Shown here: positions 50,519 to 62,619 of the stretch, piece after piece | How the letters are laid out: each line of letters opens with the position of its first letter | Numbering within the stretch: the stretch's first letter is position 1 | DNA from: Lingula anatina | Lineage: Eukaryota; Brachiopoda; Lingulata; Lingulida; Lingulidae | NCBI RefSeq assembly: GCF_001039355.2 | Contig: NW_019773903.1 | Coordinates: 30,764 to 94,763 of the forward strand | Direction: 5' to 3' | DNA: 64,000 bases | Notes under the pieces: model-generated | What the model saw: only the letters and a program-made list of their open reading frames with translations | Told to the model about the DNA's origin: nothing | The model's database searches: none | Made by a program: the position numbers and the translations under genes

Positions 50519-51006
50519 ATTCTTATATGACGCCTTACATTCTATCTCAAGGCGCCTTACAATAATGGCTAATATATTAAAATCATTAAAATGACTACAT
50601 TATTTTAATCATAAACTCTCATTGCGAACCATTTAAAATTTACACCACTAAAAATCAATCTTATTAAAATACTGAAATACTTATTTGAAAAAATCTAAGA
50701 GATATAGACAGAATTAAAAAATGTGGGTCTTTAAAAGAGATTTAAAATTGTCAAAGTCTTCTGTTTTTCTAATAAAATTTGGTAGGGTATTCCACACTTT
50801 TTGACCTTCAACAGCTAAAGTTAAATTATTTTATTGCATTATCTTTTTGTTTATTATTTCTTACGTCCCCTTCTGAATACTCTCCCCCATCTCTTTCTTG
50901 TAATATCACAAGGGAGGGGTTAGAAAATGTACGGCTTGAAATTTTCACAAAGTATGGGAACTTAAAACTTCTCTTAATGAGGGACTAAAATGCACGAACT
51001 GGTAAT

Positions 51007-52860
51007 TTGCCAGATTATTGTGACGACAGCTTACGACATCTTGACCTTGAGGGAATTTATGACAGGGATGATTTTTGTATGCCACGGGTTTCAAAAGACA
51101 TCACTGAAAATAATTTTGGAAGATCTTTGATAGAGCTATGTATAGGTCAAAATATGCACATGTTAAACGGCCACATTACACCGGATATTGGAGGTGAATT
51201 CACATGTCAGAAGTACAATGGCTGCAGTGTTGTTGATTATATTTTGTTACATACAGACCTTTTCATGTGTGTAGATACATTTGAGGTTCTACCTTTAGAT
51301 ATATCAGATCATTTTCCCATCTCATGTCAAGTACAGTGCAGGGATGTTTCAAACGAACCCGAAAATGAAATAAGTACATGTAAGCACAAACTGTACAAAT
51401 AGAACAACAAAAAAGCAAATAGGTTCCTTGATAATTTACAAAACGATAATATTTTTAGTTTAGGCCATTTCACTTACTTATTGCATATGAATGATGTGAA
51501 CAATGCTGAACAAATGTTAGGAGGTCTACTACAACGGTCAGGTACTATCTTTTAGCCAGGGAAAGCAAAGTTCAAAGAAATCAATTGCAACCTAGGTGGT
51601 GGGATCAATAATGTGATCTATTAAAACAACTTAAATTCAAATGTCTCAACGATTTCAGGAAGTCGAATAATCAAAATGATTTTTAAAAATATAAGGAATG
51701 TTAGAGTAAGTTTAAGGCACTCTGTGAAACCAAGAAAAATCCTTACACTGCAAAGGAAGTCGAACAATTGCACGCTTTAAAAACCACAAAGGAAATGTGG
51801 AATTACATAAAGTCTCTGAAAAGTGCTCAGTCTATTAAAAAGAATAATATCAGCCCACAAGCATGGCAAAATCATTTTTATAAGTTATTAAATGAAAATG
51901 TAAATGACATAGAAAAGAGCTTCATAACGTATATTGAACAGTATACTGAATGGTTTGAGCACATTCAGCCTTTAAACAGTTGCAATACTCTAAATGAGCC
52001 ATTCACTATGGATGAACTATCAAATGTTGTACGCACCATGTAAAATGGAAAATCTCCAGGTCCAGATGGATTAGTGATTGAAATGTTTAAATACGGCTTC
52101 AACCATTTATCACCACTGATGTTAAATCTTTATAATACTGTATTAATAAGTGGACATTTTCCCTCTAGCTGGTGCAATGCCATTCTGTATCCATTGCTTA
52201 AAAAAGGAAATGTAAATGTGGCAACAAATTATAGAGGAATTGCGCTTTTGAATGTCATGGGGAAAATATTTATGAAAATTTTGAGTAACAGGTTTAATAA
52301 TTGGGCAGTGGAAAATAATACATTGATTGAAGCTCAGGCTGCCTATAAAATTGGTTATTGTCGATCACGTTTTTACATTGCAGGGTTGCGTACAAAAATA
52401 CTTAAGTCGAAGTAAAGGCAGATGCTACTGTATTTTTATAGATTTCTCAGCCGCTTTCGATAGTGTTCAACATTAATTATTATGGTATGTATTTGCAAAA
52501 AACCGTGTAAATGGACATGTCGTCACAGTTTTACGCTCTGTGTATTCCCAACTGCAATCATGTGTTCTAACAAATTTAGGCCTTACTGAGTATTTTAATT
52601 GTAACATGGGCACTCGACAAGGATGCATGCTAAGTCCATTTCTATTTACATTACTCATTAATGAATTTTAACATAGTTTGAACAAGGCTGGATGTCAGGG
52701 TATTTACATAAATGAGGTGTTTCCAAATCTCATGTCTTTGCTTTATGCTGATGACATTGTATGCATTTTAAACACTGTTGGGGGGTTACAGAAACAATTC
52801 ATCAATTAGAAAAATATTGCAGTAAGTATGGTATGCTAGTTAATGAATACAAAAAACACA
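51007..52860 (+). pseudogene. Decayed LINE ORF2: endonuclease end plus reverse transcriptase
   Basis: The first frame gives the end of an apurinic-type endonuclease: NNFGRSLIELCIGQNMHMLN, GEFTCQKYNGCSVVDYILL, then LDISDHFPISC (the SDHxPI motif). After frameshifts come the RT regions: FTMDELSNVVRTM, stop, NGKSPGPDGLVIEMFK, GHFPSSWCNAILYPLLKKGN, NYRGIALLNVMGKI, then TRQGCMLSPFLF and LLYADDIVCI with the YADD box. An (ATT)n tract follows at 52970-53015. At least four frame disruptions make it inactive. The 5' half of the endonuclease is absent or unrecognisable. Probably the same broad LINE family as 58253-59661. Confidence 0.85.
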
Positions 52861-52969
52861 AATTAAATATCAAGTCTAGCTGCTTATATATTTGATGCTT
52901 TTTTATTAAGAAAAGAAATTTTGAGTCACTGACAAAAATTAATAATCCTTAATACTTCTCATGGACTTT

Positions 52970-52971
52970 AC

Positions 52972-53014
<43 letters not shown>

Positions 53015-53015
53015 G
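52970..53015 (+). repeat. (ATT)n microsatellite after the LINE
   Basis: Trinucleotide run about 110 bases past the last recognisable RT codons; it may descend from the LINE's 3' tail. Confidence 0.9.
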
Positions 53016-53173
53016 TGTACTATGGGCCGGAGGCCTTGAAAAACTGAATTATAAACTTCCTGTAAAGGGGAAATAAATAAAGCAGACAACTTTTCAAAAT
53101 AATCTGATGTCGGCACAAAATTCCAAGGTCAGCTTAGGAAAAACACGTGTGCTATTTTAGACAGCTGTTACAA

Positions 53174-53457
53174 CCCGCATGAAAATGCAGTAGTATCGAA
53201 GTAGCAAAGAAGCATTAACGCAGTAGTGGTGTGGAGCATATTTGCAGTAGAAATGCAGTATATCCTACTGCAATTCTACTTCAAAAATTACATAGGGTTG
53301 TACAGGGGAGGAGCATTAATGCAGTAGATTAGCAGCATGATAGAAGCATGTTTCAAATATGCTAATTAGCTCCCCAATCGAAGCAGATTTGAAGCATGTT
53401 TGCAGTATGATTGCAGTAGTCTACTGCGCTGGAGTATCTACTTCGTTTTCGTGCGGG
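53174..53457 (+). mobile_element. GCAGTA-type MITE, copy 4
   Basis: Complete copy with CCCGCATGAAAATGCAGTAG and TTCGTTTTCGTGCGGG ends, same orientation as copies 1 and 3 and about 39 kb from copy 3. Confidence 0.8.
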
Positions 53458-53653
53458 AAGGCTTTCGTCTAAAGCAAAGTATTCATTCAATCCTATGTAT
53501 TTACATCAAGTTCTAAATTTTATTAGTTGGAAGTTTCAAGCGGTTCTTTACAGAGCATCATTGGTGTACAAAACAGACGTCCCGGACTCTGTTCAAGTGC
53601 GTAGGTGTTTTTATAATAATCACCGCTTACGCATCACTGAGAATAAAATATTG

Positions 53654-53843
53654 GAGTCTTTTGACTCTGTCGTCAGAGTCAAGAACCCCTTGACCCTCAT
53701 GGAGTTAATTTGATATCTATATTAGGGTCAAATTAGACTCTCTTATCAGAGTCAATCACCCCTATGCTCTCATGGAGTCAATCTCACTCTAAAATCGGAG
53801 TCAAATTACCGAGGCCGACTGACCCCTTTCACCGACTCTTTTC
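53654..53843 (+). repeat. GAGTCAA word array with a 73-bp repeat
   Basis: GAGTC/GACTC words occur more than ten times in 190 bases. Two larger units starting CAGAGTCAA at 53674 and 53747 share ACCCCT and CTCATGGAGT at matching places. Related words recur at 55468-55510. May be the end of a DNA transposon. Confidence 0.5.
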
Positions 53844-53859
53844 GCTCGCTGGACAGTAA

Positions 53860-55321
53860 GCCTCGTTTCAGTACGTGCGATGGCGGTGAGCAGACGGCGT
53901 GGATAGAACAGTTTTCATGGTCCTTTGTAAGTATTTTATATTTCTTTATTGGCCAACCGTTGATGAACTGTACTTAAATTACTGGCCCTGGGTTTCAGTT
54001 GCCCACATCCTTTATGTGATATGTTGGTATAGAGGTCATCAGATTTCCAGGTTGTAAGATTGACCTGCCAATGCATGTCACTGGGGAGGTATGCTCACTT
54101 CGTGGTATATTTGCTATGTCATACTATTTATTTCCAGTTTTACAAACTGTTTGTTATTGGTGTTTTAACACAATATCCATTCTTTCTTTGTATATGTTAC
54201 ATTACAATCACATGTACATGAAGGCCATTTTGAGTTTTAGTGAAAAATGGTAACTCAATGATAATGTATCAGATAAATGGTTCACAGCATCTTTGTTTGT
54301 GGTTTTGTTCAGTATTTCGTCAGTTTTTGTCTCTTTAATATTTTTCATGTGTGGTGAAGTGTGTAGGCCTATCCTATCAGTTGAAAGAGCATTACCATCT
54401 TCTGGTTAAAGAGGTTACTGCATATTCCACGAACTTCATGGAGACCACCAACTCTTCAAGGGCTGAACATGTGGTCATTGAGAGTTCTGAGTCTTTATTG
54501 AAATTACAGGCCTATTATTGGCGATATATTTGGTTTTTAATCTATCGTACAAACATAACTGTAACAATGACGTTCATCCAGAAAGTTATCGTTGACCACC
54601 AAGACAAGGTGAGGGTGATGCCGAAATTACACACTTCACTTAATTACCAGAATACGTGACCTTAAAAGTGACAACAGTCTGTGGGGATTTCATGCACTAT
54701 TGACTAAGCTGCGTGTTTATGTTATCCAACAAAAAATCAAGATTAGTGTTTTGAGGCAACTTTTCCAGCAGTTATAGATGGCTATTTTCATACTTTTTAC
54801 TTTGATTCAAATTGTGTAAGAACTGGGAAAGTTCTGTTTGGCACTGACATGGCCTTTAAACTGTAATTACAATTTTTATGTTTAAAACATTCTTTTAACA
54901 AAGGCATTTTGTATAGTAAGTTTACTCCTACCCCCTTTATGTTGCACGCAATGCTGAAGTGCTTTTGTGAAGTTTGCAACATAGTATGACATTTTTTATT
55001 TTCATATTCGAAGATGGGGACCACCAGATTGTCCATATTTCATATTTGTGCATGTCAAAGCAAATATCACGCCGTAGAAAAATGGCATTGTACTAGTACT
55101 CTTAATATCGGCAGTTCGACATTATGACATCCCTTAGCTTGAAATAAGTATATAGAATGATTATAATTGGGAAATAGGGTGCTCTCAGCCAGGTTATTTG
55201 CTTTGCCACAGTGGGTGTTAATAACCATTGTTTTTTATTATTAAAACGTGTTTTCCTGTTTGTATTTGCCTTTATGTTTCAGTGGTTAAAACCTTTTTTG
55301 TTCAAGTAAATGTGTTGTTGT

Positions 55322-55325
<4 letters not shown>
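53860..55325. other. Non-coding stretch, no gene seen
   Basis: Short frames at 54351-54659 and 54797-55036 show no known domain and no convincing splice partners. I leave them uncalled. Confidence 0.4.

Positions 55326-55326
<1 letters not shown>

Positions 55327-55384
<58 letters not shown>
55327..55384 (+). repeat. (TA)n microsatellite
   Basis: Uninterrupted TA run of nearly 60 bases. Confidence 0.95.
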
Positions 55385-55386
<2 letters not shown>

Positions 55387-56906
55387 GTGCCAAAGAGTAA
55401 AAAATTCCTTAATATTGGGTCATGGCGAATTGTAGAGATAAAATAAGGAATAAAGGGATGTATGCACGGAGTCAATTGGAGTTAACTTGGAGTTAACTTG
55501 ACGCCAATTGGGAGTTATTTTAGACACTACTGCTGGACTCCTACTGCTTATTCTCAGTGATTGCATACAGACTGAGGAAATCAGTTATTAGTCATCTAAA
55601 TGAGGCCTTGAGTTTGGAATTTAATGTACTTTTTCGTATACTGCTATTCTTGCTGGTGCCACACACCAGGAAATGGGACAACATGGGGCTGTCATCCTGT
55701 TAACAACATGCTGCAGCAGAAAAGCAGGAAGTTGAACACATGTCAACAGACTGTTTACATGAACATCCATGTTTTCTTATTTGGGTTAACAGGAATGTTA
55801 ACAGATATAGTCGAGTAGCCAGAACGCTAACCCTGCAATGTTTTTTCCTGTAAACTTTTTTTGCTGAAATGCATTCTTTAGGTCGAAAGAAGCAAAATTA
55901 GCTTGGTTGCTATTTCAGAGACCTTGAGCATTTTTCAATATGGCCGTCAATTTATGAGGAAAAATAGAAAAACGACCAGAAGTCGCCGGGTAAACTTTAT
56001 TGTCAGCTTTTTTGAACGTGTATCCTATCAGGAGAGCACAACAGTACTGGTGAATACACTTTAGCCCATTACATATAGCAAAAAAACCAAAATGGCCGTC
56101 AAAACATATGGTAGAAAGTAAAAAAGCTACAAAATAAGTTCGTTTTTTTTTTTTTTGCAAATTTAGCCTTATTAAAAACATATCTGCCTTTTCTATTTAT
56201 GTCCATTATGATTATTTGTTAGTAATGGTCCTAAACTCTCAGAAACTGCTTATTTGACATTAATCAGACGGTGGCAGACAGTGCCATCTCCTGCGACTCC
56301 ATTTGCCACTCCGACGAGCCCTATAGCCAAAGCTTGCTATGTTATATCTTGCAAGCTTTTTTAAAAGAAATTATTTCATCTGGGTTATAAAACTTAGAGA
56401 AGCTTATAAGCTTGACTTTATTTGCCAGTTGATACGTACGAAATATTGATAATTTTTCAAAATTCAAGATGGCCGTCAATTTGTTATATGAATAGCGAGA
56501 GCCATACATTCAAATAAAATTTTTAATGCTTCACTCCATTGTTCATCATTGCATATTTATGTTTATATCCATGCAAAGTGCAATCATTTATTTCATTTTT
56601 GCAAGTTACTTTAATAGAAATGGCCTCCAAATCATACTGGAAGGGCAAAGAAACAACTGTAAAACTACAAGGCTTTTAACTGAAATTTTAACTGGAACAA
56701 ATATAAATACATATATAAAGTAAAAAACGATATATCTGCGTTCAAGACATAGCACACAATAAAACATATTTTTAATGATACAAAAAACGAAAACCAATAT
56801 GTCTGTCAATGCTACTCTATGATCAAACCAAACATTGATTGCGGATATCTCATTCTAAATCAAAAATAACATTGTGGATGATTAAATTAAAGGCATTATC
56901 ATTTTA

Positions 56907-57500
56907 GTATGTGTGAACTAAAACGTTTTGAAATAAAAAGGCGTAAAACGTTTTTCTTCAGGTTGGATTATTTTTTGTAAACTTTTTAAATATTTTAACA
57001 CCTATGAGTAAAAGCATTTTTGTTGTTTAATAATGAATTTTACTATAAATAATCAAGACCCAAGCAGGGGTATACAAACCCAGCGATTAAGGCCCATGAG
57101 GTCAGCTATTTTTGACAACGTGACATAATTCGGGGATATGCGAGGGCTACCCATCGACATAATGTATTTGAAATGTTTTTTTTTTNNNNNNNNNNNNNNN
57201 NNNNNNNNNNNNNNNNNNNNNNTAGTATGTGTGAACTAAAACGTTTTGAAATAAAAAGGCGTAAAACGTTTTTCTTCAGGTTGGATTATTTTTTGTAAAC
57301 TTTTTAAATATTTTAACACCTATGAGTAAAAGCATTTTTGTTGTTTAATAATGAATTTTACTATAAATAATCAAGACCCAAGCAGGGGTATACAAACCCA
57401 GCGATTAAGGCCCATGAGGTCAGCTATTTTTGACAACGTGACATAATTCGGGGATATGCGAGGGCTACCCATCGACATAATGTATTTGAAATGTTTTTTT
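56907..57500. repeat. 280-bp direct repeat across an N gap (contig overlap)
   Basis: Sequence from TAGTATGTGTGAACTAAAAC (56907) to the poly-T just before the Ns is repeated from 57223 to 57500. The Ns span 57186-57222. The join failed at a poly-T tract that continues to about 57548. Confidence 0.85.
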
Positions 57501-57507
57501 TTTTTTT

Positions 57508-57550
<43 letters not shown>

Positions 57551-58244
57551 CAATATATATACTTCCAGATAATGGAAGCTTTGAGATAGGAATGTATGCA
57601 TTTTTCTACTTGTAGGATAGATGTAATTATTCATTGTGGATTTATTGATGACTAAATGCTCGGGTAGTTAAGAAAATGATGAGTTGTCATGTTGCCATGG
57701 TTCATTGCACATGGGAAAGCTTTTTTTTGGCAAAAATGGACCAAATACACATTGAGCAATACTCATTGGGCATCTGCACATTTTGAGGATAGGTTTTGGA
57801 GGCCTATAAAGGCCTAAAAAAAAGGCCACCCATGTTGTTAGTCCAGTGAACGGAATCGTGCCATGGCTATTATGTGAACAACGTACAACTCTGGGCACTG
57901 GGTGTGAGGGGAGTCTGATTTGAGCTATAATATATGGGCTGTCCCCACCCCACAATCAGGAACCTGGTTGAATGCCACAACATGCCAGGCTCTGTTAGCG
58001 ATATACAGCAGCCAGGGTGAGAGAGTGTCAACTCCAGACCAGGATCGCTACATCAGGTTGCATCAGCTGCGGGGCCATTTCGCCATGCCAGTCGTACAGC
58101 ACAAGAAGCACCCGGCAGGAACAACAACCGGAGCAGCAGCCCCACTGTGCGTCGACGCTTGCTGGCGATCAACCGATGGTGGTCGTTGATGGCAACATAC
58201 CAGTAACTGCTCGTCACTACATAGATCAGATTCTGCAACCTCAC

Positions 58245-58252
58245 ATGACCTC
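58245..58252 (+). repeat. Target-site duplication ATGACCTC, left
   Basis: An eight-base direct repeat of 59662-59669, immediately before the LINE's 5'-truncated end. The Tc1 reading frame breaks here and resumes after the right copy. Confidence 0.75.
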
Positions 58253-59661
58253 ACATTTTGTCCCCAATTCTGTTTTCCCTTTTTGTCAATGACTGTGAAT
58301 TAGAATTTCTAAAAAGTGATACCCAGCCAGTTATGATGAATGATTTGTCACTTTTTCTACTCATGTATGCGGATGACATGGTTTTGTTCGCTGATTCTGC
58401 TGAGGGGCTACAGAGTATGTTGAACTCCCTATCAACATATACTGATAAATGGTCTTTAACTGTAAATGTTAGAAAAACAAAGATACTGGTATTTAGAAAA
58501 GGTGGTGCTTTAAAAACTGATGAAGTATGGCTATATAAGGGTCACAAACTGGAAGTAATTAATGAATTCTGTTACCTGGGTGTCACAATGAATTACAATG
58601 GTAAATATTATAAAACCCAGAAACAACTTGCATTACAATGTCGCAAAGCCATGTTCAGTTTGTTTAGAAAGTGTAGTGATATGAGCTTAAACGTTCAACC
58701 CCTGACTCAATGATTTATGCAGAGTTAGGAAGATTCCCTTTGGTAACCAATAGGAAATTAAGAATGGTTAAATACTGGCTTAAACTGAGAAACACAAATA
58801 ATTGCATTCTAAAAGAATGCCTTAAATATTTTGAGTATGAATTCCGGACTAAACCATCCTGTGGCAATTGGCTCTCTAAGATTCATGATGTTTTTACAGA
58901 AACTGGTCTTAATGATTTTTTTCACTATCCAAGTAATTATGATGAAAAATTTATTGTACCTCTAGTATATCAAAAACTAATGGATATTAAACAACAAGCT
59001 ATATTGTCAGAGATTAACGACTCGAGAAAGTGCTGGCTCTATAGACACCTCATCGACCGTGTTACTATTCAAACTTATCTTACAAAATTAAGAAAATGAT
59101 TAGTAAAATAAGATTATCATCCCATAAACTTGCAATTGAAACGGGCAGATACAGTAAAATCCCTATTTCACAAAGAAAATGTTCCTATTGCAATGATGTG
59201 GAGGACGAATTCCACTTTATACTGGGTTGCTCTAGATATTTAGATTTAAGAAAAAGGTTCATCAAACCTTTCTACTGCAATAGACCCTCGGTGTTTAAAT
59301 TGGTTCTCCTGCTGAATTCTTCCAGTAAGAAAGTATTATGTAACCTGGCACGATATCTTAGCCAAGCAGGAAGGCTTCGGCATGAGATCTAATCTAATTT
59401 GATCTAATTTGATCCAATTTGATCTCATTTGATTCAATTTGATTTAATTTGATTTATTTAAGTAGTTTATTTATTTAAGTACTCATGTATTTAATTTACT
59501 ACAGGTACTATTATTATTGTTATGATGATTATGATTGCGATTATTTCTATTATAATTATTCTTCGTAATAACCCTATAGTTGTTGTAACTATAGTCGTTG
59601 TAACATTTGTACCAGTACTAGACTGATTGTCCTCAAGAGACCAAGGTAATAAATAAATGAA
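58253..59661 (+). mobile_element. 5'-truncated LINE insertion with 8-bp target duplication
   Basis: Starts abruptly inside the RT palm at LSPILFSLFVNDCELEF, then LLMYADDMVLFADSAEGLQS (YADD box), WSLTVNVRKTKILVFRKGG and INEFCYLGVTMN. After a frameshift comes the thumb and C-terminal region, including QRKCSYCNDVEDEFHFILGC, a Cys/His knuckle that ends many LINE ORF2 proteins, and a stop at 59390-59392. The 3' end has an 11-bp repeat tract and a short AATAAATAAATGAA tail abutting the right ATGACCTC. Only two frame breaks are visible (58710, 59096), so the insertion is younger than the LINE at 51007. Flanking Tc1 sequence is continuous once the insertion is removed. Confidence 0.85.
59391..59460 (+). 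repeat. 11-bp minisatellite TTTGATCTAAT in the LINE 3' UTR
   Basis: About six imperfect units (TTTGATCTAAT, TTTGATCCAAT, TTTGATCTCAT, TTTGATTCAAT and so on) directly after the LINE stop codon. Confidence 0.8.
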
Positions 59662-60050
59662 ATGACCTCGTTCATGCAGCAGAAAACTGATATCACCGTT
59701 TCCCAACAGGACAAGACCCGTTCACATTCAGCAAAAAATGATCCAAGTGTATCTGGAGTCCCAAGGGTGGATGTCCTACCCCGGCCTGTCTATTTTCCGG
59801 ATATGAATCCGATTGAACACTTGTGGTATTACATTTATCTTGGTCGTCCGTTGGCCAAGGCAGCAGCTGATCCAGGCACTACGACAAGGCTGGAATAGGA
59901 TTCCGCACGACACCATCCCATCAACATTTACTGCCCAAGCATGCGCCAACAGATCGCCGCCTGCATCGAAGCAAGCGGAGATCGTACCAGCTATTGACCG
60001 TTGTGACTTAAGATTTTTGGTTCCGTATACCAATGTCCTGAACATATGAA

Positions 60051-62619
60051 AATAATCCCGTTTAGAGCTTCAAAATAACAATTATTTTGAAAAATATGGC
60101 CTCAAAGATTTAAATGGCTGTCAGTTTATAACCAAATGATTTGTAAGATGTATTGTTTATTGACTCTATAAAATGTAAAGTGAAAAATGTGCAGTAAAAA
60201 GAAAAACTAGAAATGCCAATCTCAATAAAAAGAATGGGAAGTTTTAAAGCTAAATTTTATGTACATACTTAAAAAGTTATGATAAAGATATAAAATCAAA
60301 ATATTAAGGTATGATCAATATAAAAAAACGAAAAAAATAATAAGGTTAATATTTTGACAAAAGTTAAATTAAATTACACTCGCCCCGCTCCCCCCCCCCC
60401 TACCCCCACTCCCCGTCAACACCAACGGACTTGGTTGGACTCCATGTAAATATAAGAGTCCGATTGCAGATTAACATTTTGGACTCCCTGTGCCCAAATT
60501 CCTGCAGAACCCCCTGTTGGCCCTTGATAAACTTTTCATCAGATTTAGCCTGTATTAAAAAGAGAATTTAATGATCCGTTTTTATAGAGTCTTAGTATAA
60601 CTGTACTTTACAAGTACACTTTGTCAATAAATACAAAGGTTTGATATATATTATACGCCGAATTACCAGTTTAAAATGTAATTTAACTGCTTTTTTCCTT
60701 TTTGGGCATGTTTTAGCGGTCATTTGAAATGCGGAATACCATGCACTTTGAACCCAATTCTTTGCTATGTTACATAATTATTTATTTATAATATAATGAT
60801 ATTATTATACATTTTTATATAATTGACGGCCATCTTGAATTTTGAAAATTGATCAATGTTCCGTATGTAGCCACTGCCAAGAAAGCCCAAATTAAATTGG
60901 CTTTTATACCCCCAAAGGATTAAATTCTTTAAAAAAATTCAGGGAATAACATTCTAAGTATTTGACTATGGGACCCGGGGAAGTAGCAAACAGACTCTTG
61001 GGGGGTTATTGAAATGTCAGATAAGCTAATTCCAAGAGTTAAGGGTCATGACTAACAAAATATTATAATTAACATAAATATAAAAAGGGGATATGGTTTT
61101 AATAAAACTAAATATGCAAAAAAACAAACTGATTCTGCAGCTTTTATCATTTTCTGCCTAATGATTTGACGGCCATTTTGTTTTTTTTGCTAAGTGGTAC
61201 GCGATTAAGCGTATTCACTAGTACTGTTGTGCTCTCCTGATAGGATTCACGTTCAAAAAAGCTGTCAATAAAGTATACCCGGCGACTTCTGGTCGTTTTT
61301 CTATTTTTCCTCATAAATTGACGGCCATATTGAAAAATGCTCAAAGTCTCTGAAATAGCAACCAAGCTAATTTTGCTTCTCTCGGCCTGAAGAATGCATT
61401 TCAGCAAAAAAAGTTTACAGGAAAGAACATTGCAGGGTTCGACTATTGGGCCTATGGGAGTGGCGACTCGACTAATATGTATCACTAACACCTTACACAT
61501 AGCATACCTGGAATTGTTACCTCACCCAATGGCGAGCCGATTTATACAGATACCTATTTATCATAAATTTGACTGTAAGTTAGAAGGCGTAGCCATAAGA
61601 TGGAGAAAACCGGATTCAAAACACCGAAAAATAACAGCACTGTGGCCTCAGAAACTAAATATGTCTGCTAACACATTCAGTATTGACTTCTTGAAGATGT
61701 AACACCAGCTTAACCACTTGGTGGTTAGACGTTCAAAAATTATGAGGAAATCAAATGTTTTATTTCTGACGTGCTAAATTTCAAAAACAGATAAGCTAAA
61801 ATTATTATGTGATAACCCCTCGTTGATCCCTACAGAAACGGATAGGCAATTGAAAATTTAAGCTTAACATTTTTTTAGTTTGCTCTGATTAATTTAACAT
61901 TTTATGTAACAGAGATGTTTGGTGTAACACTGTCTGTTACAGGAACTATAGTTTTCAACAGATCTGCTACACTAACTTTGGTGTTTCACTGGTGTTTAGT
62001 AAGAGGTCAGAATTGTTGATTAATGTAACATACATGTATCTGTAATAGATCTGTAACACTAACACCTAACGCATAACATACCGGGAATTCTGACCTCACC
62101 CATTGTGACTGTTCAACGCATGGTATATGTAGTTTTACTGCTCTCATTGAATTTCGCTATAGTCAGGTTTGTTTGTTTTTAAGAGTATATATTCTTACTT
62201 GTTTTTCTACCCATGTGAGTCTGTCACTTCCTTGTCACCAGATATGGTATTGTAACAACATACATGTATAAAAGATTAAAATGTTTATTACAGAATTAAA
62301 AGTCCATGTCTCACATGCCACGTCGCATCCCCACTTCCCGCTTCACACTCATGACCTCTGATCTACATCACGTGACTTATTACCTCATTACTTCACACTA
62401 AAGACATGTTAGTCTGTTACTCAATAGTCAAACACCTGACCACACACCTCTCAATTCATATACAGTACTTGAAACCCGACTATTTTTTTTTTTTAGAATG
62501 TATTTTGACCTAGGCGTATATTTGGATCTGAATTATCCAGGCTATTTGAATCAATACGGTGACGTTTGGGTGGGTTTTATAGGAAAACTATGACATAAAG
62601 TGCAACTTTCATGTTTCAG
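60051..62619. other. Right arm of the fold-back element and intron sequence, no gene seen
   Basis: Contains a C-rich tract near 60384-60412, the right fold-back arm to 61437, and then AT-rich intron sequence. The frame at 61147-61500 is the mirror of frames in the left arm and is not a gene. Confidence 0.45.

Larger units (their letters stand above)
57915..60050 (+). mobile_element. Tc1/mariner transposase relic, split by a LINE
   Basis: The N-terminal part (57960-58244) includes STPDQDRYIRLHQLRGHFAM, the helix-turn-helix linker typical of Tc1 transposases, and VDGNIPVTARHYIDQILQPH from the catalytic domain. After the LINE, the C-terminal part resumes (59662-60045) with SFMQQ, then QQDKTRSHSAK, FPDMNPIEHLW (the DE region with NPIEHLW) and ALRQGWNRIPHDTI in another frame. 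Frameshifts and lost residues make it inactive. Confidence 0.8.
55829..61437. mobile_element. Large fold-back element with GGCCGTCAA words, disrupted by nested insertions
   Basis: The outer ends CCCTGCAATG and CATTGCAGGG are inverted. Complementarity continues for several hundred bases: the left TTGCTATTTCAGAGACCTTG matches the reverse of right 61338-61357, and left 56455-56486 (CAAGATGGCCGTCAATTTG) matches the reverse of right 60818-60838. ATGGCCGTCAA or its complement appears at least six times, three on each side, pointing inward. No own coding region is recognised. A Tc1 relic, a LINE, poly-T and an N gap fill the middle. Long degenerate arms suggest a fold-back or large-TIR DNA transposon of unknown class. 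Confidence 0.6.
43608..62619 (+). other. Putative 19-kb intron loaded with transposons
   Basis: The donor at 43608 and the acceptor at 62618-62619 are both consensus, and the flanking exons are both phase 1. Between them I find only mobile-element fragments, simple repeats and non-coding sequence; no other exon with a recognised domain. If the two exons are not joined, this is an intergenic region separating an NHL gene from a Roc-GTPase gene. Confidence 0.5.

Noticed and set aside
54351-54659. 102-residue plus-strand frame as a possible exon
   Set aside because: No domain recognised, no good splice partners in phase with the NHL or Roc exons, and surrounded by repeats.
57371-57634. Lys-rich frame
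   Set aside because: Translation of a poly-T/poly-A tract next to the N gap.
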